From Spirosoma profusum (GTDB taxonomy: Bacteria > Bacteroidota > Bacteroidia > Cytophagales > Spirosomataceae): a DNA stretch of 64,000 nucleotides. Location of the stretch: assembly GCF_014699005.1 (NCBI RefSeq), contig NZ_JACWZY010000018.1:104712-168711 (forward strand). The letters run 5' to 3'. This document shows, one piece after another, positions 15,667-24,850 of this stretch (the stretch's first letter is position 1; each line of letters starts with the position of its first letter). The position numbers and the translations under genes were made by a program. The notes beneath the pieces are model-generated. The model did no database searches and was not told the DNA's origin. It saw only the letters and a list, made by a program, of their open reading frames with translations.

Positions 15667-17334
15667 CTACTGCAGAACCGGATGTTTTTTGTGCCACGAC
15701 GTAGCGTCCTGATAAGCTTTGGCGATGGCCAGCACTTTCCCTTCTTCAAACAGTTGCCCCATAAACGTAATACTGGTGGGCAGGTTCTGCTTGGTAAAAC
15801 CATTGGGGAGCACTACGCATGGATGGCCTGTTAAATTCGTAAGTGCCAGATTGCCACCGGCATAAGTTGGTGATACGTATACGTCAATTTTTGCAGCTTT
15901 AAGCTGAGCGGCCATTTCGTTGATGAGTTTGGTACGTGCCCGGTTGGCCTGAATGTACTCAACAGCCGGAACAAACCGCGACGACCGAAACGAATTCGGC
16001 CAGGCATTTTTTGTCTGACGAGCTAATAAATCATCTCGACCGGAACGGGTGAGCTCATCGAATGATGCAGCCGCTTCTACTCCGAGCAGAAACGAAATTC
16101 GGCTGGCCGGAACGCCCGTTGGCAAATCAAAAGGCATGAGCTCGGCACCTAAATTACGTAGTGTTTGGAGAGTAAGTGAGTCGGTTGCCCGATTGGGATA
16201 ATTGCTCTCGAACGCTTTCTTAACGTAGCCGATCCGAACGCCTTTCAACGTAGCGAGGGGAATGTAGCGGAACGGTGCTGCCATTACGGTCGGGTCGTTG
16301 CCGTCGGGGCCATAGATGGCGTTGAAAACCAGCGCGCAATCCTCCACCGAGCGGGTAATCGGCCCGATTTTATCCATGCTCCAGCTCAAAGCCATCGCGC
16401 CATGACGACTGACGCGCCCGAACGTAGGACGTAGCCCCGTAGTGCCGCAAATGGTTGACGGTGAGACAATTGATCCAAGTGTTTCGGTGCCGATGGCAAA
16501 CGGCAACAAACCCGCCGATACGCCCGATGCTGACCCTGCCGACGAGCCACTGGAACCATTCTCCGTATTCCAAGGATTACGGGTTTTCCCCCCAAACCAA
16601 ACGTCACCCATCGCCAAAGCGCCCAATGTCATTTTGCCACACAAAACGGCTCCGGCTGCTTCCAATCGCTGAATAACTGTAGCATTCATGTGGATGGTCT
16701 GGTCTTTATAAGGTTCGGCTCCCCACGTGGTTTTGTAGTCTTTAGTTGCCAGCAAATCTTTGGCACCATACGGTATTCCGTGCAATGGCCCTCGGTACTT
16801 TCCGGCTTTCAACTCGGCATCGGCGCGCCTGGCCTGACTTAGCGCTAATTCGTCGGTTAAGGAGATAACGCAGTGAAGTTTAGCGTCATATGTTTTAAGC
16901 CGATTCAGAAAAAACTGCGTCAATTCGACCGACGAGATCTGTTTTGTCCGAATAAGCTGGCCTAATTGTCCAACGGTGTAAAAAGCCAGTTCGTCGCGGT
17001 TTTTAGGTAGCATTACCTTTTCAGATGCCGACGCTTTAAACGACGACGGACCCGTAGGCATAACAAAACCCGCTGGCAGTGGATTGAAATACAAGGCTGG
17101 TGCTACGTCGTTGGATAACTCAATTTTACGTAGTGCTTCGTAATTCTGGCGGGCATTGTTCAGATTATCGAGCATCGAATCACGCTCCGCCGGAGTAAAT
17201 TCCAGGCCAAACACCTGAGCCGCCACTTCGACCATATTGGACGTAATGGGCTTTTGCGTATCGTCGTTGTTGATGAATGCCCCGAGCAGAAAACTACCGA
17301 TGCAGGCAATGATTAAAAGAGAGAATTGTTTCAT
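15667..17334 (-). CDS. amidase signature family hydrolase, exported
   Basis: A 555-residue amidase with an N-terminal signal or anchor segment (FSLLIIACIGSFLLGAFI). The Ser-Ser-Lys machinery is visible: Lys192 in PLHGIPYGAKDLL, the cis-serine in the glycine/serine stretch at 261-268, and Ser288 in IGTETLGSIVSP as the likely nucleophile. Such enzymes hydrolyse amide bonds in many small molecules. The extra N-terminal 110 residues and the export signal distinguish it from the GatA subunit of the tRNA amidotransferase, and no gatB/gatC lies nearby. Substrate unknown. It is a single-gene unit upstream of the coaE block. Confidence 0.88.
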   Translation of the reverse strand: MKQFSLLIIACIGSFLLGAFINNDDTQKPITSNMVEVAAQVFGLEFTPAERDSMLDNLNNARQNYEALRKIELSNDVAPALYFNPLPAGFVMPTGPSSFKASASEKVMLPKNRDELAFYTVGQLGQLIRTKQISSVELTQFFLNRLKTYDAKLHCVISLTDELALSQARRADAELKAGKYRGPLHGIPYGAKDLLATKDYKTTWGAEPYKDQTIHMNATVIQRLEAAGAVLCGKMTLGALAMGDVWFGGKTRNPWNTENGSSGSSAGSASGVSAGLLPFAIGTETLGSIVSPSTICGTTGLRPTFGRVSRHGAMALSWSMDKIGPITRSVEDCALVFNAIYGPDGNDPTVMAAPFRYIPLATLKGVRIGYVKKAFESNYPNRATDSLTLQTLRNLGAELMPFDLPTGVPASRISFLLGVEAAASFDELTRSGRDDLLARQTKNAWPNSFRSSRFVPAVEYIQANRARTKLINEMAAQLKAAKIDVYVSPTYAGGNLALTNLTGHPCVVLPNGFTKQNLPTSITFMGQLFEEGKVLAIAKAYQDATSWHKKHPVLQ

Positions 17335-17382
17335 GATTCAGGCTATTCAGAAGTGATAGCCCAAATTACAGGAATGCTGGCA

Positions 17383-17991
17383 TTAAGCCGATTGCATCCG
17401 TAAAAATTCTTCGTGCAGCCGAATAATCTGAGGTAAGAGTAATTGCTGTTCGTCGTTCTGTACTACGTAGTCGGCGATACGTAGTCGTTCATCATCACTT
17501 ACCTGACGTTCAATGATGTGCAGGATTTCTTCCCGCGAACGGTGCGGGTCGCGCTTGTGAATGCGCTCGATACGTAGGTCGAGGGGCGCGTGTACGACAA
17601 TTACTTTATCGAGATTATTGCCATCGCCAGCCGCCTTCATTATGGCTGCTTCTTTAATGACGTAAGGCTTGCCCACTTGTTGACTAACCCACAAATCGGT
17701 ATCCGCAAAGACACGTGGATGGATGACACCATTTAGAGCTTTCAGCAACTCAGGGTCGGCGAACACCTGCGAAGCCACCCAACCCCGATTGTAACGCCCC
17801 AACGTATCGTAAGCGTTAGAACCCAATACACGGCTGATGTCCGCTTTCAGGATTGGGTCATGTTCTGTCAGCCATTTGGCGCGTGAATCGGCTTCGTAAA
17901 CTGGAATACCCAACGCCCGAAACACCTGGCAAACCAAACTTTTACCAGAACCAATACCACCGGTTACGCCAATCTGGAAAGGAAGATTCAT
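17383..17991 (-). CDS. coaE: dephospho-CoA kinase
   Basis: A 202-residue P-loop kinase catalysing the last step of coenzyme A synthesis, phosphorylation of dephospho-CoA at the ribose 3' hydroxyl. The P-loop GGIGSGKS (residues 10-17) opens the protein, followed by the LGIPVYEADSRAKW block that carries the acidic catalytic residue, and the lid region near RDPHRSREEIL. Length is standard. It is the last gene of a minus-strand cluster nusB, YtxH, DUF1573, yajC, YbbR, coaE, which is a familiar Bacteroidota arrangement. An inverted repeat of family 1 separates it from the YbbR-like gene. Confidence 0.95.
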   Translation of the reverse strand: MNLPFQIGVTGGIGSGKSLVCQVFRALGIPVYEADSRAKWLTEHDPILKADISRVLGSNAYDTLGRYNRGWVASQVFADPELLKALNGVIHPRVFADTDLWVSQQVGKPYVIKEAAIMKAAGDGNNLDKVIVVHAPLDLRIERIHKRDPHRSREEILHIIERQVSDDERLRIADYVVQNDEQQLLLPQIIRLHEEFLRMQSA

Positions 17992-17994
17992 AGG

Positions 17995-18075
17995 TGAAAG
18001 AGCGAAAGAGCGGAAGAGTGAAAGAACCTACCGGACAGTTTTCCGCCGGATGGCTTTCACTCTTTCGCTCTTTCG
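17995..18075. repeat. inverted repeat, family 1 (copy d)
   Basis: GTGAAAGAGCGAAAGAGCGG pairs with TCACTCTTTCGCTCTTTCGC around a CCGGATGG-containing centre shared with copies b and e. It fills the gap between the coaE start and the stop codon of the YbbR-like gene. Confidence 0.85.
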
Positions 18076-18078
18076 CCA

Positions 18079-18774
18079 TTATTTTATCGGTGATAACAAT
18101 TCGCCCACTTCAAAACTGACGGCAACCCGGTCGGCGCTGGCGTGGAGGAGGGGGTGACGTAGCGATATGAGCGGAAGTTCTTCGTCATAGTTATCCACAA
18201 TACGTTTTCGGGGAATTTTGACCAGTATCGTATCCGGCAGACCACGTACCAGTTTGGCCGGGCCTTCTATCTGAATAGTTCTGGGCGTCAGGTTGATAAC
18301 GCTCGACACAACGTAGCGCGGAGCCAGATTGATGTGCAGACTATCAGCTCTCAGTTGAATTGTTTTAGTCAGGCGACGGTCAAAGCTGATTTCCATCGTA
18401 TCGGCAATGACGTGGTTAACGTGCAATTTTTTGACATATTCGGTTATCGCTGCCGCCAGCGATGCTGTATTAATAGCCGTTGTCTGCAATGGATGGTCGA
18501 CTACGTAGTTAATCGGATCGACCCGAAAAGGTAACCACGAATGCCGAAGAAGTCCCCAGCCATCGCTCGATACGTTTACACGGACGGTACGTGGCAACGG
18601 GGAGGTCGGTATATACAGCGAATCGTTATAAACAAACCGAATCGGATACTCTACGTTGAGGGTATAACCCGGTTTGTTCAGTGCACTCAAAAACCAAAAC
18701 AACGTAGCCGCTCCCACACAAAGCAGGGCTTTGGTAGGCTGAAATCTGCGGACGTTTTGCGTGTGCGTGTTCAC
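18079..18774 (-). CDS. YbbR-like domain protein
   Basis: A 231-residue protein with one N-terminal membrane helix (ALLCVGAATLFWFLSAL) and an extracytoplasmic region holding YbbR-type beta repeats (YPIRFVYNDSLYIPT, LPRTVRVNVSSDGW). In Firmicutes YbbR/CdaR regulates the c-di-AMP cyclase CdaA; whether it does so here is not shown, as no cyclase gene is adjacent. I prefer the GTG start at 18774. The open frame continues to 18819, but those extra residues come from an intergenic repeat (CCTGGAACCTGGAACTCGA) and would put a polar stretch before the helix. It sits between yajC and coaE. Confidence 0.82.
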   Translation of the reverse strand: MNTHTQNVRRFQPTKALLCVGAATLFWFLSALNKPGYTLNVEYPIRFVYNDSLYIPTSPLPRTVRVNVSSDGWGLLRHSWLPFRVDPINYVVDHPLQTTAINTASLAAAITEYVKKLHVNHVIADTMEISFDRRLTKTIQLRADSLHINLAPRYVVSSVINLTPRTIQIEGPAKLVRGLPDTILVKIPRKRIVDNYDEELPLISLRHPLLHASADRVAVSFEVGELLSPIK

Positions 18775-18866
18775 AAAGGGGCAAGTTTCGAGTTCCAGGT
18801 TCCAGGTTTCATGAGCCAATTATAGGGCAGAAACATGGCGCTTGAAACAGAGAGCAACCTGGATAA

Positions 18867-19184
18867 CTACTTCGCGTCTTCGGCTGGTTTAGCCGACGCT
18901 TCGCGTGAGATGGATGTTTTCTCGAACGTCATTTTTACACCTCGGTCAACTTCGAGCGTAACGGTCGTGCCGTCAACAGAAGCAATTTTACCATGAAGAC
19001 CGCCGATGGTTACTACATTGTCGCCCTTCTTAAGGTTATCGACAAAACTTTTCTGGTCTTTCTGCTTTTTCTGTTGCGGCCGAATCATAAAAAAGTAGAA
19101 AATACCGATGATGCCAATCCATAGCAATACGTTGTAAATCATAGACGTATTGGAACTAGCAGCTTGTAAAAGAATGGAATACAT
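18867..19184 (-). CDS. yajC: preprotein translocase subunit YajC
   Basis: A 105-residue inner-membrane protein with a single helix near the N-terminus (VLLWIGIIGIFYFFMI), then the hallmark RPQQKKQKDQKSFVDNLKKGD and VVTIGGLHGKIASVDG. YajC joins SecD and SecF as an accessory of the Sec translocon. secD and secF are not in the window; in Bacteroidota they are often elsewhere. The position between DUF1573 and YbbR-like genes follows the common order in this phylum. Confidence 0.95.
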   Translation of the reverse strand: MYSILLQAASSNTSMIYNVLLWIGIIGIFYFFMIRPQQKKQKDQKSFVDNLKKGDNVVTIGGLHGKIASVDGTTVTLEVDRGVKMTFEKTSISREASAKPAEDAK

Positions 19185-19274
19185 GGGAGCCTGAGTTAAA
19201 CGTGTTTACTATTTTCGGTTGAGCTTAAATTGGAAATACAAACCTACAGAAAACGGTAAACTATCCTGGGTTAA

Positions 19275-19718
19275 TTATTTGGATGCCGGTTTGGGATTGA
19301 CCATAGCCTTAAAATGCAGGTCGGTCATGGAAGGTTCGGTATTGGCAAAAACGGTGATGGTTTTATTCTGCTCGCCACTTTTGCCCCGGCTGTTGAACCG
19401 CACACGTACTGACGATTTCTCGCCAGGTGGAACGGGCTCATGCGGCCAATCGGGAGTTGTACAACCACAGGAAGCCGTAATGTTATTGATGATCAGTGGA
19501 AACTCTCCCGTATTTTTAAATGCAAAAACATGCTCCACGGTGTCGCCTTCGGTGAGTGTACCGAAGTCGTAAATATCTTTTTGCTCAAAAGTAATCTTCG
19601 GCATTTTCCCGGAAGCTGCCTGCTTCGAAGCTTCTCCCTGTTGCCGGTTATCGCAACTCATCTGGCCAATACCAATGGCACTAACAACTGCTACGAACAA
19701 CCAATTCTTGACGTACAT
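19275..19718 (-). CDS. DUF1573 domain lipoprotein
   Basis: A 147-residue exported protein with an N-terminal signal (WLFVAVVSAIGIGQMSC, probable lipidated Cys) and the DUF1573 immunoglobulin-like pattern: YDFGTLTEGDTVEHVFAFKN, then LIINNITASCGCTTPDWP. This domain is frequent in Bacteroidota and its role is not known; it is sometimes compared with ASH/periplasmic scaffold domains. It lies upstream of yajC, 90 bases apart, in the nusB-to-coaE cluster. Confidence 0.88.
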   Translation of the reverse strand: MYVKNWLFVAVVSAIGIGQMSCDNRQQGEASKQAASGKMPKITFEQKDIYDFGTLTEGDTVEHVFAFKNTGEFPLIINNITASCGCTTPDWPHEPVPPGEKSSVRVRFNSRGKSGEQNKTITVFANTEPSMTDLHFKAMVNPKPASK

Positions 19719-19726
19719 TTCTTTTG

Positions 19727-19872
19727 GGTTATAAGGTTGTAAAACGGTCCGCTGTAGCGATTATAAAGTTATAAGGATAAAAAGTTGTAAAGTTTGGCTT
19801 GAAGCCCATCAACTCTACAACCTTATAACTCTACAACTTATAACCGCTACGGCGAACCGTTTTACAACTCAC
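19727..19872. repeat. inverted repeat, family 4 (copy a), with two nested mini-elements
   Basis: Variants of AAGTTGTAAAG and AAGTTATAAGG on the left pair with CTACAACCTTATAAC and TTTTACAAC on the right. Both arms contain a degenerate copy of the GC-rich mini-element (19745-19759 and, inverted, 19844-19859). The right end is 3 bases from the YtxH-gene stop. Confidence 0.8.
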
Positions 19873-19875
19873 CAA

Positions 19876-20178
19876 TTATGCGTTTTGCTGTTTGATTTGG
19901 GCCATTAGCCGGTCTACATCTTCCAGCAATCGTTCGGCTTTTTCGCGGGCGTCGTTCACAACACGCTGCCCTTCATTTTTCGATGAGTTTTCGGGCAAAT
20001 CGGCGGACTTCCCTAAATCATCGAGCAACTGATTTATCTGCTCCCGGTATTTCGACAACCGGAACGAAAGTCTATCGCGGGTAATTTTCCCCTTATCAGG
20101 TGCATAGAGCAAACCAAGGAGCGATCCGACAGCAATACCCGTTAATAAAAAGGTTAAATCTCGGCCAAGTCTGTTCAT
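19876..20178 (-). CDS. YtxH domain protein
   Basis: A 100-residue small protein with an N-terminal hydrophobic segment (FLLTGIAVGSLLGLLYAPDKG) typical of YtxH/GvpP-type proteins, followed by a charged helical tail (KGKITRDRLSFRLSKYREQINQ). These are often linked to envelope stress, with no fixed biochemical role. It sits between nusB and the DUF1573 gene and is bounded on both sides by inverted repeats of family 4. The family assignment rests on the GxxxGxLYAPxxG motif. Confidence 0.78.
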   Translation of the reverse strand: MNRLGRDLTFLLTGIAVGSLLGLLYAPDKGKITRDRLSFRLSKYREQINQLLDDLGKSADLPENSSKNEGQRVVNDAREKAERLLEDVDRLMAQIKQQNA

Positions 20179-20187
20179 GTTACTACA

Positions 20188-20293
20188 ATTGTAAAGTTAT
20201 AGGGTTACCGAGTTGTATAGTTTCGAGTCAGGAGGATTACACGGCTAAGTAGCGTAACCAACTTTACAACTCAACAACTTTACGACTTTATAA
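20188..20293. repeat. inverted repeat, family 4 (copy b)
   Basis: TTGTAAAGTTATAGGGTTAC on the left pairs with AACTTTACGACTTTATAAC on the right, imperfectly. It fills the gap between the YtxH gene start and the nusB stop codon, ending 2 bases from that stop. Confidence 0.75.
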
Positions 20294-20295
20294 CG

Positions 20296-21465
20296 CTATT
20301 TATTGTCCAGCAACCCACGTCCACTTTTGCGCAAACGGCCCGAGGCAAGTAATTTCTCGGACAGGTTGTCTAAGATACCATTGACAAATTTACCGCTTTT
20401 GGGCGTACTATACGCCTTTGCCAGCTCGATATATTCGTTAATCGTTACTTTCACCGGAATGTTTGGAAAACTAAGCAATTCACAAACAGCCAGTTTCAGA
20501 ATAATCTTATCAAGCATCGCTACGCGCTCTACATCCCAGTTCTGGAGCTGGTCGGTCAGCAATTGTTCGTATTCGGCCTCGTTCTCCAGCGATTTCTGAA
20601 ACAACGTATTCAGAAACAGCTCATCTTCTTCCCAATCGTCGGTCAGCGGTTCGAGTTGCAAACCCGTTGCACTGTGTACCGACTTCAGCGTGCGAATAGC
20701 CAGCCCCCGTACAACCTCACTGTTTTCTGCCCAGCTCAGATCAATTTCGGCCAGATGATCACGTACTGTTTCGTGCTTGAATATCAAAGTTCTAAGCACG
20801 TATTGTGCCAATGTTTGATCTTCTTCGGCGGTATGATTTTTCTGTTCACAATAGGCCCGATACGTATCGTCGGTTTTCAAAACTTCACGTACCACTTTCC
20901 GCACGAAAGACACATCGTCGGCCCACGTAATGTTGTGACGTAGCGCTTCGTTACGTAGCGGCTGATACGTTGCCAGTGCCTGAATAACCGTATTATCGTT
21001 CAAATCTGACTCGAAAGGGAATGGGGTTTCGTCGGGGTCGCGATAGGTACGCTCGCGGTCGATACGTGCCGCACGTCCCAGATCGACTACCAACAGGAGT
21101 ACCCGCAAATAATCGTCGTAAATACCGTTGACCTGTTTCACCATCATCTGCGCGAGGTGTGTCCGATCTCGTTTGGTACGTGCCTGATAGAAAACGTAGC
21201 CGTCATTAGCCGCTTTGAGCACCTGTATGGGCGCGTCGTTATCCTGAGCGGGCTGATTCGATTTAATGGCTTCCTGAAAGAGTACTTCGGCCAATTTTCG
21301 GTAGCCTTCGAGTTGCCGTTTATTCTGGGGCTCCATCGAATTCAGATTGGGCTGGAAGAGGTCGTTGATGCCATCGAGGGCTATTTGTTGATTAGAGAAT
21401 TCGGCCTGTCGGAGCGCATATAGCGCCTGCATGACCTTTATTCGAAGTAGTCGCCTGTTGAGCAT
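20296..21465 (-). CDS. nusB: transcription antitermination factor NusB
   Basis: A 389-residue protein with a C-terminal NusB domain (WDVERVAMLDKIILKLAVCE, then PVKVTINEYIELAKAYSTPK, then KFVNGILDNLSEKL), which with NusE binds boxA RNA to support rRNA antitermination. NusB of E. coli is about 140 residues; the long N-terminal extension of some 250 residues, beginning MLNRRLLRIKVMQALYALRQ, is the normal Bacteroidota form. It heads the minus-strand cluster that ends in coaE and is divergent from the ABC exporter gene. Confidence 0.92.
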   Translation of the reverse strand: MLNRRLLRIKVMQALYALRQAEFSNQQIALDGINDLFQPNLNSMEPQNKRQLEGYRKLAEVLFQEAIKSNQPAQDNDAPIQVLKAANDGYVFYQARTKRDRTHLAQMMVKQVNGIYDDYLRVLLLVVDLGRAARIDRERTYRDPDETPFPFESDLNDNTVIQALATYQPLRNEALRHNITWADDVSFVRKVVREVLKTDDTYRAYCEQKNHTAEEDQTLAQYVLRTLIFKHETVRDHLAEIDLSWAENSEVVRGLAIRTLKSVHSATGLQLEPLTDDWEEDELFLNTLFQKSLENEAEYEQLLTDQLQNWDVERVAMLDKIILKLAVCELLSFPNIPVKVTINEYIELAKAYSTPKSGKFVNGILDNLSEKLLASGRLRKSGRGLLDNK

Positions 21466-21531
21466 CTGCCTGAATCTGATATACTACCGGGATGAAAAAG
21501 AACTGATTTTGGTGCAAATTTAAGAAAAAAG

Positions 21532-21625
21532 CGTGAATGAGCGAAAGAATGAAAGAGCGCCTGCCGGATGGTATTCGCTCTTTTGCTCAGTCACTCCGCA
21601 TCGGCGGTCCGCTTTCGCTCTGTAA
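21532..21625. repeat. inverted repeat, family 1 (copy e), with nested mini-element
   Basis: GAATGAGCGAAAGAATGAAAG on the left pairs with ATTCGCTCTTTTGCTCA, and a second GCTTTCGCTCTG follows. Between them lies an inverted, degenerate copy of the GC-rich mini-element at 21596-21611 (13 of 16 bases identical to copy 1). It sits in the divergent gap between nusB and the ABC exporter. Confidence 0.78.
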
Positions 21626-21652
21626 AGGGCCTGCAACTTTTCCCGACCCCCT

Positions 21653-23467
21653 GTGGTTACGAAAAAAAGCCTGCTACGTTACCTCGTGAAAGCCCTCGCC
21701 TATCTTAATAAATACCTGGTCAAGTATAAATGGTATTTAATACTGGGAACCATTTTTACGGCCATTTCCAACCTGTTTGGTATTTTCCCCGCACAGCTCG
21801 TCCGCTACGCCCTTGACCTGGTCCGAGAGACGCTGGATGTGTATTATCTCTACGATCAAACGGCACTGCAATCGGGCTTGTACGAGGTGTTCGCCTTCAG
21901 CATTCTGCTTTTTGGCGTGATGACGTTGGTAATGGCGTTGCTGAAGGGTTTCTTTCTATTTCTGGTACGTCAGACGCTCATCGTGATGTCGCGGCACGTA
22001 GAGTATGACCTTAAAAATGAGATTTTCGACCATTATCAGACCCTTCCACTCAGTTTTTACCGCCAGCACAATACCGGTGATTTGATGGCCCGGATTTCGG
22101 AAGATGTGAGCAAAGTGCGGATGTACATTGGACCGAGTATCATGTATGGTCTGAACCTGATTGTGCTGTTTATTCTGGTTATCAGCTACATGGTTAGCAT
22201 CAATGCTCGACTGTCGCTCTATGTTCTGCTGCCACTGCCGATTCTGTCAGTAGCCATTTATCTGGTTAATAACATCATTATCCAGCGATCTGAAGAAATT
22301 CAGCGGTCGTTATCGCGTTTGTCGACTTACGTACAGGAAGCGTTTTCGGGAATACGGGTGCTGAAAGCGTTCGTGCAGGAATCCAATTCGGCAGCCAAAT
22401 TCGAGGTAGAAAGCGATGAATACCGGACTAAATCGCTCGGTTTAACACGTATCGATTCGCTCTTTTTTCCCATTATCGCCATTCTGGTCGGGCTGAGTAA
22501 CGTACTGGTAATTTACGTGGGTGGTCAGGAAATTATAGCTGGCCGACTGACGCCAGGCAATATTACCGAGTTCATTCTCTACGTCAATATGCTGACGTGG
22601 CCCGTGATGGCCCTCGGCTGGACCACCAGCCAGACACAGCGGGCGGCTGCTTCACAGCAACGTATCAACGAGTTTCTGAATATCAAAACCGACATTGTTT
22701 CACAGAAAAATATCCAGCACGTTATCAAAGGCGAGGTTAAATTCAAAAACGTTCGATTCGTTTACCCGGATTCTGGAATTGTAGCGATTAAAGATTTCTC
22801 GATGCACGTTCGGGCGGGCGAATCGGTAGCCATTTTGGGTACAACGGGTTCGGGTAAAAGCACCCTCGCGAACCTGCTGACCCGTATGTATGACGTATCG
22901 TCGGGCGAAATCCGCATTGATGATATTCCTATAAAAGACTACAATCTGACTTCACTACGTGAGCAGATGGGATACGTACCACAGGACGTTTTTCTGTTCT
23001 CGGAAACCATCAGCAACAACGTTCGTTTCGGCAAACCCGAACTTCCGCAAGAACGCGTGGAACAGGCGCTACGTGACGCCGACCTATACCAGAACGTACT
23101 GGATTTCCCGGAGCAGTTTGACACGCGCGTAGGTGAGCGGGGTGTTACGTTATCGGGTGGGCAGAAGCAGCGGTTGAGTATTGCTCGTGCCATCGCCCGT
23201 GATCCGAAAATTCTGATTCTCGACGACTGTCTCTCGGCGGTGGATACCAACACCGAAAACATCATCCTGAACAACCTGCAACGTATCATGGCCGACCGAA
23301 CATCGGTAGTGATTTCGCACCGCGTCTCCTCCGCCAAACTCGCCGACCACATTATCATGCTCGACGACGGCGAAATCATCGAACAAGGCACCCACGACGA
23401 ACTCATTGCCCTGAACGGCGCTTACCGCGAACTGTACGAAAAACAGTTACAGACGGAGGAGGTGTAG
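21653..23467 (+). CDS. ABC exporter, fused membrane and ATPase domains (MsbA-like)
   Basis: A 604-residue half-transporter: six membrane helices to about residue 330, then an ATPase domain with Walker A (GTTGSGKST), the signature LSGGQKQR and Walker B ILILDDCLSAVD. The residue after the Walker B Asp, normally catalytic Glu, is Asp here. That change is typical of one partner in heterodimeric exporters and lowers ATPase activity, so a second half elsewhere is possible. It exports lipids or small hydrophobic molecules; substrate unknown. The start is a GTG, chosen because it precedes the first conserved helix with no other candidate. It is transcribed toward the Septu genes. Confidence 0.88.
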   Translation: MVTKKSLLRYLVKALAYLNKYLVKYKWYLILGTIFTAISNLFGIFPAQLVRYALDLVRETLDVYYLYDQTALQSGLYEVFAFSILLFGVMTLVMALLKGFFLFLVRQTLIVMSRHVEYDLKNEIFDHYQTLPLSFYRQHNTGDLMARISEDVSKVRMYIGPSIMYGLNLIVLFILVISYMVSINARLSLYVLLPLPILSVAIYLVNNIIIQRSEEIQRSLSRLSTYVQEAFSGIRVLKAFVQESNSAAKFEVESDEYRTKSLGLTRIDSLFFPIIAILVGLSNVLVIYVGGQEIIAGRLTPGNITEFILYVNMLTWPVMALGWTTSQTQRAAASQQRINEFLNIKTDIVSQKNIQHVIKGEVKFKNVRFVYPDSGIVAIKDFSMHVRAGESVAILGTTGSGKSTLANLLTRMYDVSSGEIRIDDIPIKDYNLTSLREQMGYVPQDVFLFSETISNNVRFGKPELPQERVEQALRDADLYQNVLDFPEQFDTRVGERGVTLSGGQKQRLSIARAIARDPKILILDDCLSAVDTNTENIILNNLQRIMADRTSVVISHRVSSAKLADHIIMLDDGEIIEQGTHDELIALNGAYRELYEKQLQTEEV

Positions 23468-23527
23468 GATAATTTACGGATTACGATTTTCGATTGGGCG
23501 AAGATAGTTGGTATCTTCGCCTTTTTA

Positions 23528-23551
23528 GTAGCCTGGACGGCCACGTCCGGG
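23528..23551 (+). repeat. solo arm of inverted repeat family 8
   Basis: Bases 23528-23550 begin GTAGCCTGGACGGCCACGTC and are identical to the reverse complement of the right arm at 13051-13073. The second arm is missing here. It lies 30 bases before ptuA, at the start of the AT-rich cassette, followed by a small CAGCG/CGCTG hairpin. Confidence 0.8.
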
Positions 23552-23579
23552 TCAGCGCAACGCTGAGAACATTAAAAAT

Positions 23580-24848
23580 ATGGCTACAGAAAATCCCCGC
23601 GTCTGGTTCAAAAGTATTTTACTTGAAAATACCCGTTCGTTTGGCACTAAACAGACGGTTAATTTTACTGATAAAGATGGGCGGGCCGCGCGTTGGAATG
23701 TAATCTTAGGCGATAACGGGACAGGAAAGACTACGGTCCTAAAGGCGCTGGTATGCTCAGTAGATTTTCCTGAATCTGTACTCGCAGGTTATGCAATTAT
23801 AGGTTTATACGATTACTTTATAAGAGATTTAAGTTTACCCGCAGCAGGCTTCATTAGTGTAATAGAAAGAAAAGAAGGAGAAAACTACACGGAAACTTTT
23901 ACAGGTTTAGATCTTCCTGGTCGCTTTGAATCTGACACTATTAGTTTTTCTGTACCATCATATTTGTATGATACTAAAGAAAAATCGCAATCTCACCAAC
24001 CATTAGTTTTCGGGTATGGAGCAGCAAGAAGGATTAGTAGCGTTCCTACGACTGATAACAATGGTCTACTATTTGAGACGCTGTTCAATGAAGATGCTGA
24101 CTTAATTAATGCAGAAGCATGGATTCTACAAGCTGAATATGTGGCTTTAAAAGAAACGAAGTTTGATCTCAGATTTCGCCTAGTTAAGAATATTTTACTT
24201 AAAATATTCCGTGAGGAAGTTAGCCAAATTACCACTAATGCCACTTCTGGAGTTCCTAAAGTCTTTTTCAAAACACATTATGGTAATGTACGCTTCCATG
24301 AACTAAGTCTTGCGTATAAAACGCTTATGGCTTGGGTAGTTGATTTTGCTAAAGGGTTATTTGATCGCTACCCCAATAGCGAAAACCCTCTCGCCGAACC
24401 CGCCGTTTGTTTAGTCGACGAAATTGATTTGCATTTGCATCCGAAATTTCAACGTACTATTATTCAATTTCTCACTGATACGTTCCCGAATACGCAGTTT
24501 ATTGTCACAGCACATAGTCCATTGATTGTACAATCAGCGGAGGACGCGAATATTATTTTACTGAAACGGGAAGGTGATGAAACCCACGTAGCAGATGGTA
24601 TAGACGTACATAGCTGGCGTATTGACCAGATTTTGAGCAGTGATTTGTTTGGAGGAGTAAGTGCGCGTCCCCCAGAAACGGAAAATAGAATGCAGCGACG
24701 GCGAGCTTTACTACTAAAAGATAAACGTACTAAGAAAGAAGAACAGGAATTAGCTCAGCTAGAAGAAGACCTTGGCCAACTTACAGCGTCTGAATCAAAA
24801 GAAGCACTAAAGGCGTTAGAATTAATCGGAAAAGCATTGAGCAAGTAG
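23580..24848 (+). CDS. ptuA: Septu anti-phage system ATPase PtuA
   Basis: A 422-residue ATPase of the AAA15/OLD-like SMC-type group. Walker A is GDNGTGKT (residues 44-51), preceded by the FKSILLENTRSFG strand typical of the family. Walker B is CLVDEIDLHLHP with Asp280 and Glu281, followed by the FIVTAHSPLIVQSAED H-loop. The C-terminus is a charged coiled coil. PtuB-type HNH nuclease follows two bases after the stop, which is the defining Septu pair. In known Septu, PtuA senses infection and restrains or directs PtuB. The gene is visibly AT-rich (37% GC in a 60-base sample at 24061 versus 53% at 22561 in the neighbouring transporter) and lacks the ACGTA signature in its first 860 bases, so it was probably acquired. 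Confidence 0.85.
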   Translation: MATENPRVWFKSILLENTRSFGTKQTVNFTDKDGRAARWNVILGDNGTGKTTVLKALVCSVDFPESVLAGYAIIGLYDYFIRDLSLPAAGFISVIERKEGENYTETFTGLDLPGRFESDTISFSVPSYLYDTKEKSQSHQPLVFGYGAARRISSVPTTDNNGLLFETLFNEDADLINAEAWILQAEYVALKETKFDLRFRLVKNILLKIFREEVSQITTNATSGVPKVFFKTHYGNVRFHELSLAYKTLMAWVVDFAKGLFDRYPNSENPLAEPAVCLVDEIDLHLHPKFQRTIIQFLTDTFPNTQFIVTAHSPLIVQSAEDANIILLKREGDETHVADGIDVHSWRIDQILSSDLFGGVSARPPETENRMQRRRALLLKDKRTKKEEQELAQLEEDLGQLTASESKEALKALELIGKALSK

Positions 24849-24850
24849 CT

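Noticed and set aside
18775..18819. Extra 15 residues of the YbbR-like protein
   Set aside because: They are encoded by an intergenic repeat with the word CCTGGAACCTGGAACTCGA and would shift the membrane anchor away from the N-terminus.
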